Shown here one piece after another: positions 59,753 through 64,000 of a stretch of DNA of 64,000 bases (its first letter is position 1; each line of letters starts with the position of its first letter). The stretch covers positions 225,541 to 289,540 of the forward strand of contig JAKUCV010007776.1 of NCBI GenBank assembly GCA_028386065.3, given 5' to 3'. The notes under the pieces are model-generated. The model was not told the origin of the DNA. It saw only the letters and a program-made list of their open reading frames with translations, and did no database searches. The position numbers and the translations under genes are program-made. The DNA is from Turnera subulata (lineage: Eukaryota > Streptophyta > Magnoliopsida > Malpighiales > Passifloraceae).

Positions 59753-60590
59753 ATGGATGCTAGGAATTCAACTCCTAAGCATTATGATGACTATGATGAG
59801 CGCTTTAAGGGAATAGAAGAAGCTGCTGCTAAATTTATGAAGTCGTTCGAAGAACTGTGGATAAGAGAGGAAGAGAGGGAGGCTAAGAGCCTTGCAAAAG
59901 GAGAGCTAGAGAGGAAGGCTGAGAGCCTTACAAAAGGAGAGGAGAGCTCAAAAGAAAATAAAAGAGAGGAAAAGAAAGAGGAAGCTGAGTGTGAGAAAAG
60001 AAAAGAGATAAAAGAAGCCTCAAAAAAATTGTGTTAAAAGGCTCAAATGAGAGAGATGAGAGGGTTGACTATGAGAAGAAGAAGAGTTTGTTTGTACTTC
60101 TGTACAAGAAAGCGTGGTTTAAAGCTAACCTTAACCCTTGTCTTTCTAGATGTGATGTGTTTCTTTTGCAGGTTCCTAAAGATGTTTGTTCTAAAGGATT
60201 GCCGGCTCTAGAAGAAGATGGATGTATATATAGGGTGCCGATTACAATCAAAATGGAGCATCAGGTTTTAAGTTCCTTTTCTATGACTTTAATGTCTAAA
60301 TTAGATAACATGATGAGTAAATTAAATTCTTATTTTATTGGTTTTCATCCACACAAATTACTTGTTATGCATACTTCTGAGTTATTGTTTTGGAAGGAAC
60401 AAATTAATGCTACTTGCATGTTGTTTGATCCAGGAGGAGAAGCTAGAAGCATGGAGCTTGATCTTTTGCGCATCAAGATGGGTTCACAAGGTGAGTACAG
60501 TGATCATACCATCGTTGATATTGCTGAATTTTCTCGTATTGACTTTGTAGGTATCGATTCGAGGATGAATCGCTTTGAGGAGGGAGGGAA
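59753..60590 (+). pseudogene. Gypsy protease-RT linker and unrecognised tail
   Basis: Two frames (59753-60037 and 60031-60777, overlapping by a few bases) follow the protease. The first is highly charged (Glu/Lys/Arg), like the linker after the protease in these elements. The second shows MLKGSN... and then SLFVLLYKKAW and VPKDVCSKGLPALEED, corresponding to the family's region just before the reverse transcriptase. The catalytic RT domain never appears. From about 60235 to 60590 the frame encodes a sequence I do not recognise, ending FEEGGN at the polypurine tract. The last ~190 bp of the second frame lie in the 3' LTR. Confidence 0.6.
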
Positions 60591-61758
60591 TGATGCAAGT
60601 CACCTAGGCGAATTTGGAAACTTGAAGAATGATGCACGCCAAGGCAACCATGGAGGATGTAATGGTGTCAAGCATGGAATTTGGATGTATTCCAACAAGC
60701 TCAAAGTTCATCATCATAAGCTTAATTTCAAAATCAAGTCCAGAATTCGATCTCACAAGAAATTTAAGAAGACATAGAGATTAGAGCCAAAGACACGAAG
60801 AACACGTCCAGAAATTCCTGGAGTGCGCAGTCTCGGAAATAAATTCATATCTCGAGCTCTACAACTCGGAATGCTGTGATCTTAGGCTCTCTAGAAAGAT
60901 GAGATGAAGATCTACAACTTTGATGTTGAGCCCAGAAGCTGAATCTGCCGTTTTGTTTACTTAAAATGCATTTGAAGTCGACGGACAGATTCTGTCCGAA
61001 AATTCAGTTTTGTCTTTTTTAATTTGGGTCAAGTCCATGTAATTGGGTTTAATTATTGTGGGCTTTAGTTAATTAGGTTGGATTTTTATTGTATGGGTTT
61101 TAATTAGTATCCAACACATGTGGGCTCAATTAAATCCTAGTCTATTTGGGTTGTCAGACGACACCTAAAAATACTCACTATTTGGGTTGTCAGCCGACAC
61201 CTAAAAATATTGTCTATTTTTAGGTCGGCACCTAAAAATTCTGAAAAAGTCAAAAATACTGTCTATTTTTAGGTCGGCACCTAAAAATTCTGGAAAAGTC
61301 AAAAACCTACTTTGTCTTGGTTTTGGGTTAGTTAGACGAAATTAGGGTTAGAGATTAGTATAAATAGGATCTTTTCTTTTGTTATTTGACATAAACTATT
61401 TTGAGAATAAAATTTCCTTTGAGGTTTTCTTTGATTGTGGATTCAATCGTAATTGAGAGTGGATTCTCTTGGTTTTATATTAGGGTTTGAATTTACTTAT
61501 CAAGTTTCTTTGCTTGTGGCGTTTATTTAATTCCTTGTGATTCTAATCCCTTTGTTGCTTATTCCTTAATTGAGTCTAGGAGGTGAGGAATAAAATTGAA
61601 AAAGTCTTTGTTGTGTATCTACTTCTTTGTTGTCTAATCCGTGCAGAGATTAGGAGGTGAAGGAGACTTACACGGTGAGTTTGATTGAGATTGACGATCA
61701 AGACAATCAGATAGTTACGGAGGTGGAACTAGTGGATTCTAGGGTTGTTGCCGTATCA
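60591..61758 (+). repeat. 3' LTR of the deleted gypsy element
   Basis: Uninterrupted 1168-bp copy of the LTR, starting TGATGCAAG and ending CCGTATCA. It shows the empty version of the solo-LTR site at 60940-60965 and two hairpins (61217-61238, 61266-61287). Confidence 0.9.
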
Positions 61759-61839
61759 ACTTACAAGTTTAGAGACGATGTAGCTTATGCCGTACGGTGA
61801 GAGTGTGCACCCGTTGCGCTATACTCTTGGGCCGTGACA

Positions 61840-62443
61840 AATTGACCCAATTTTACAAACATAGGCATTTCATCATCCTGCAAATTCTTGCTACTTCGAC
61901 TTAATTTTGAAATTTTGATCATAGGGAAAATTGGCCTAATTTTATAAATATAGACATTAAATCAACCCAAAATTAAAATTCAGATACGAAATTAACCCAA
62001 GATGAATAAAAAAAAGTGAAATTGAAATTTTTGCCAAGTAATAAAATCATGAATCCCGTTAAAAATAACTATATTAGGAATATAGCCATCAAACTAACCT
62101 AATTCATATCATATAATACATATAACTTTGAGGAATATTGATTTTAGGTTCAGAGACAGAGTTTCCTTTCTAGAAAATAATTTATAAAATAATTTTTTTT
62201 GAGTGTACAAAAATATGAATGAAAAATTTAAAATATATTAGTTTTATTAGAAAATATTAATAGAAATGATTAAGCAATATTGTGTTTCTAAGTAAAAAAG
62301 ATTGAAAATTAAAATGAGATGGCTAAACAGTTTTAAAAGTATTTGTGTCATTTTGTGTTTTGGCCGAAGCCAGCTAGCATACTATCCATCAAATACAAAT
62401 AGTACTCATATATACATACATATACACATATATATACTTGTAT

Positions 62444-62451
<8 letters not shown>
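61840..62451. other. AT-rich DNA upstream of the dioxygenase gene
   Basis: No gene was recognised. It should contain the distal promoter of the gene at 62616. Confidence 0.4.

Positions 62452-62522
<71 letters not shown>
62452..62522. repeat. Compound (AC)n(AT)n microsatellite
   Basis: A run of AC dinucleotides passes into more than 50 bp of AT dinucleotides, ending about 95 bp before the likely start codon at 62616. Confidence 0.95.
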
Positions 62523-62524
<2 letters not shown>

Positions 62525-62615
62525 CTATAGCTGAAACCAGCATAGTATTCATCAAACATAGTTTTCTTTTTTTCTATTGCTTATTGCTCAAATAAATCAA
62601 CAAAAAAAACCTATA

Positions 62616-63826
62616 ATGTTGAGTGTCAAAGGACAAGTTGAATCCGGTGGTCTGAATCATGTTCCTTCCAAATATCTCTACCATACAAATCTTGGTGAGC
62701 GCATTTCTTCAGATGCAGAGGTAATCCCTACCATCGATTTTTCCATCCTGACCTCTGGTACTCCAGACCAGCGGTCCAAAGTTATCCAGGACATTGGCAA
62801 TGCTTGCGCGGAATGGGGATTCTTTATGGTAAAGATTTGCTTTTGTTCTCAAATTCATAGCTTAAATTTTCATACGCATAATTCGTTTCTCGACCAGGAA
62901 TTTTTACTTTACGTCATTCATTTGCAGGTCATCAATCATGGAGTGCCAAATTTGCTTCGAGAAGAGACCATCAGACTTGCTGAAACTTTCTTTAATCTGT
63001 CAGAGGAGGAGAAACGAGAATACACAGGAACACAGTTGTTTGATCCCATAAGATATGGAACTAGCTTCAACGTGACAGTAGATAAGATACGTTTTTGGAG
63101 GGATTTTCTTAAGATCCATGTCCACCCCAGCTTCAGTGCACCTAACAAGCCTCCTGGTTTAAGGTATATATATGTGTACGTCCTCCATTTTCAGTTCCTG
63201 GAAAATTTAAGAAAAGCTTAACTACTAGGCCAGTACAAGGCTGGTTGATTGATAAGACTGTTTCATGGACATATATTATATGCATGCATCGGCTTACAGA
63301 CCGAGGAATCATGGTATGCTCTAGATCTGCAAAAGTGCATGCAACTTCCATAATTTCTGAAACATTTTTCTCCTATTTGGAGCAAGGTGAAAACTAGCTC
63401 ATAAAAATGCATACAACTTCCATACATCTATAGCATCAAAAAAGAAAAAATTGTATCAAAAAATAGTTCCATACATCTTGTTTTCTTCATTCCTGCAGTG
63501 AAATCCTACAAGAATATAGCAAAAGTGTTCGAGAGGTGGCTGAGGAACTATTCAAAGGGATTTCCATAAGTTTAGGATTGGAAGAGAACTACATAAAGGA
63601 TAAGATGGATACAGAATCGGGTTCACAGCTACTGGTAACAAACCTGTACCCACCTTGCCCTCAGCCAGAGCTGGCAATGGGCCTGCCTCCTCATTCAGAC
63701 CACGGACTTCTGACAATTCTCATGCAGAACGAGCATAGTGGCCTTCAAGTGAAGCACAGTGGGAAATGGGTTCCAATCGATCCTCTACCTAACTCGTTTC
63801 TTGTGAATACGGGAGATCACATGGAG
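62616..63826 (+). CDS. 2-oxoglutarate/Fe(II)-dependent dioxygenase, exons 1-3 (3' end outside window)
   Basis: Soluble plant enzymes of this family oxidise small molecules using 2-oxoglutarate, O2 and Fe(II). Three exons join cleanly: 62616-62828, 62928-63163 and 63499-63826, each bounded by GT/AG. The start MLSVKGQVESGG is preferred over an upstream in-frame ATG at 62577 because relatives begin MVKGLVDSG-like. Exons 1-2 encode the N-terminal DIOX_N domain (IPTIDFSILTSGTPDQRSKV, WGFFMVINHGVP). Exon 3 has NLYPPCPQPELAMGLPPHSD, with the first Fe-binding His and the Asp of HxD. The second His and the RxS motif for 2-oxoglutarate must lie in a later exon. The sequence resembles the group annotated as 2-ODD 19-like or flavanone 3-dioxygenase-like, so the substrate cannot be assigned. 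Confidence 0.9.
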
Positions 63827-64000
63827 GTAATTATTCTTTTACCTGTAATTTGTTCTTCTCTATGGTAGGAACAAGGTATTAATTGGGTAACAAAGATTTG
63901 ACAATGACCCAAGCGTCGTCCATCCATGCCCGGACCAGTAGTTATACGAGCCTCAAAATTAAAGTTTTGTTCGGTACAAGATCACATTGTCCTGATAGCA

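Larger units (their letters stand above)
53979..61758 (+). mobile_element. Internally deleted Ty3/gypsy retrotransposon with both LTRs
   Basis: Both LTRs start TGATGCAAGTCACC and end GCCGTATCA. An exact 5-bp duplication ACTTA flanks the element (53974-53978, 61759-61763). The 5' LTR is 1.16 kb once a nested solo LTR is removed, and the 3' LTR is 1.17 kb. The interior (58249-60590) has a primer-binding-like site, a short gag start fused to protease, part of the protease-RT linker, and a purine tract GAGGAGGGAGGGAA before the 3' LTR. Reverse transcriptase and integrase are absent, so it would need proteins from a related element. Confidence 0.9.
53583..61839 (+). repeat. 3' LTR of the gag/chromodomain gypsy element, split by a second element
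   Basis: It begins TGTCACGACCCTGG at 53583 and ends GGGCCGTGACA at 61839, a TG...CA pair with inverted TGTCACG/CGTGACA ends. The two parts (53583-53978 and 61764-61839, about 470 bp in total) are separated by the complete element 53979-61758 and one copy of its ACTTA duplication. Confidence 0.75.

Overview
The window is nuclear DNA from a flowering plant, probably a eudicot. The base composition is AT-rich and two ordinary plant genes lie in a sea of plant-type transposons. No species can be named from the sequence. Only two host genes are supported: an intronless ATL-type RING-H2 E3 ubiquitin ligase (47468-48745, +) and the first three exons of a 2-oxoglutarate/Fe(II)-dependent dioxygenase that runs off the right edge (62616-63826, +). 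Almost everything else is mobile DNA, much of it nested, and many insertion events can be bounded by target-site duplications (TSDs) read directly from the sequence.

Left part (1-22 kb). The 3' end of a Ty1/copia element (1-830) is followed by a nearly full-length minus-strand LINE (2977-8903) with a perfect 19-bp TSD. Next is a Mutator-like inverted-repeat element (8999-16062) that holds a 311-bp hAT miniature element in its left arm and a full-length plus-strand LINE of a different lineage (9953-15974) in its right arm. Further on are a truncated LINE 3' end (about 18.0-18.3 kb), a 577-bp hAT-type element (20387-20963) and a tRNA-derived SINE (21701-21823).

Middle (22-42 kb). A minus-strand solo LTR with TSD ATTTA spans 22408-33956. 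It has been split by a plus-strand LTR element (24716-33711) of the same family, which has 3.2-kb LTRs and a 2.7-kb interior. That interior has no reverse transcriptase or integrase. Instead it carries two antisense reading frames, each preceded by its own TATA-like box. An AT-rich tandem-repeat block with a diverged ClpP-like exon follows (34.4-35.5 kb). Then come a poly(A)-tailed retroelement fragment and a complete 4.15-kb solo LTR with TSD TTTAG (37582-41733).

Right part (42-64 kb). A second poly(A)-tailed fragment, a second SINE, and a PIF/Harbinger-type element that keeps only a Myb/SANT-like protein remnant precede the ATL gene. Beyond it are a LINE ORF1 fragment and the gag and chromodomain remains of a Ty3/gypsy element. 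The 3' LTR of that element was invaded by a second, internally deleted gypsy element (53979-61758, TSD ACTTA), whose 5' LTR was invaded in turn by a 3.1-kb solo LTR. The dioxygenase gene starts after an (AC)n(AT)n microsatellite.

The most unusual signals are the antisense gene pair inside the long-LTR element, an array of short hairpins in the long LTRs whose stems keep pairing while their sequence changes, and the ClpP-like exon in the AT-rich repeat block. Family assignments rest on recognising motifs by eye. No database search was possible.
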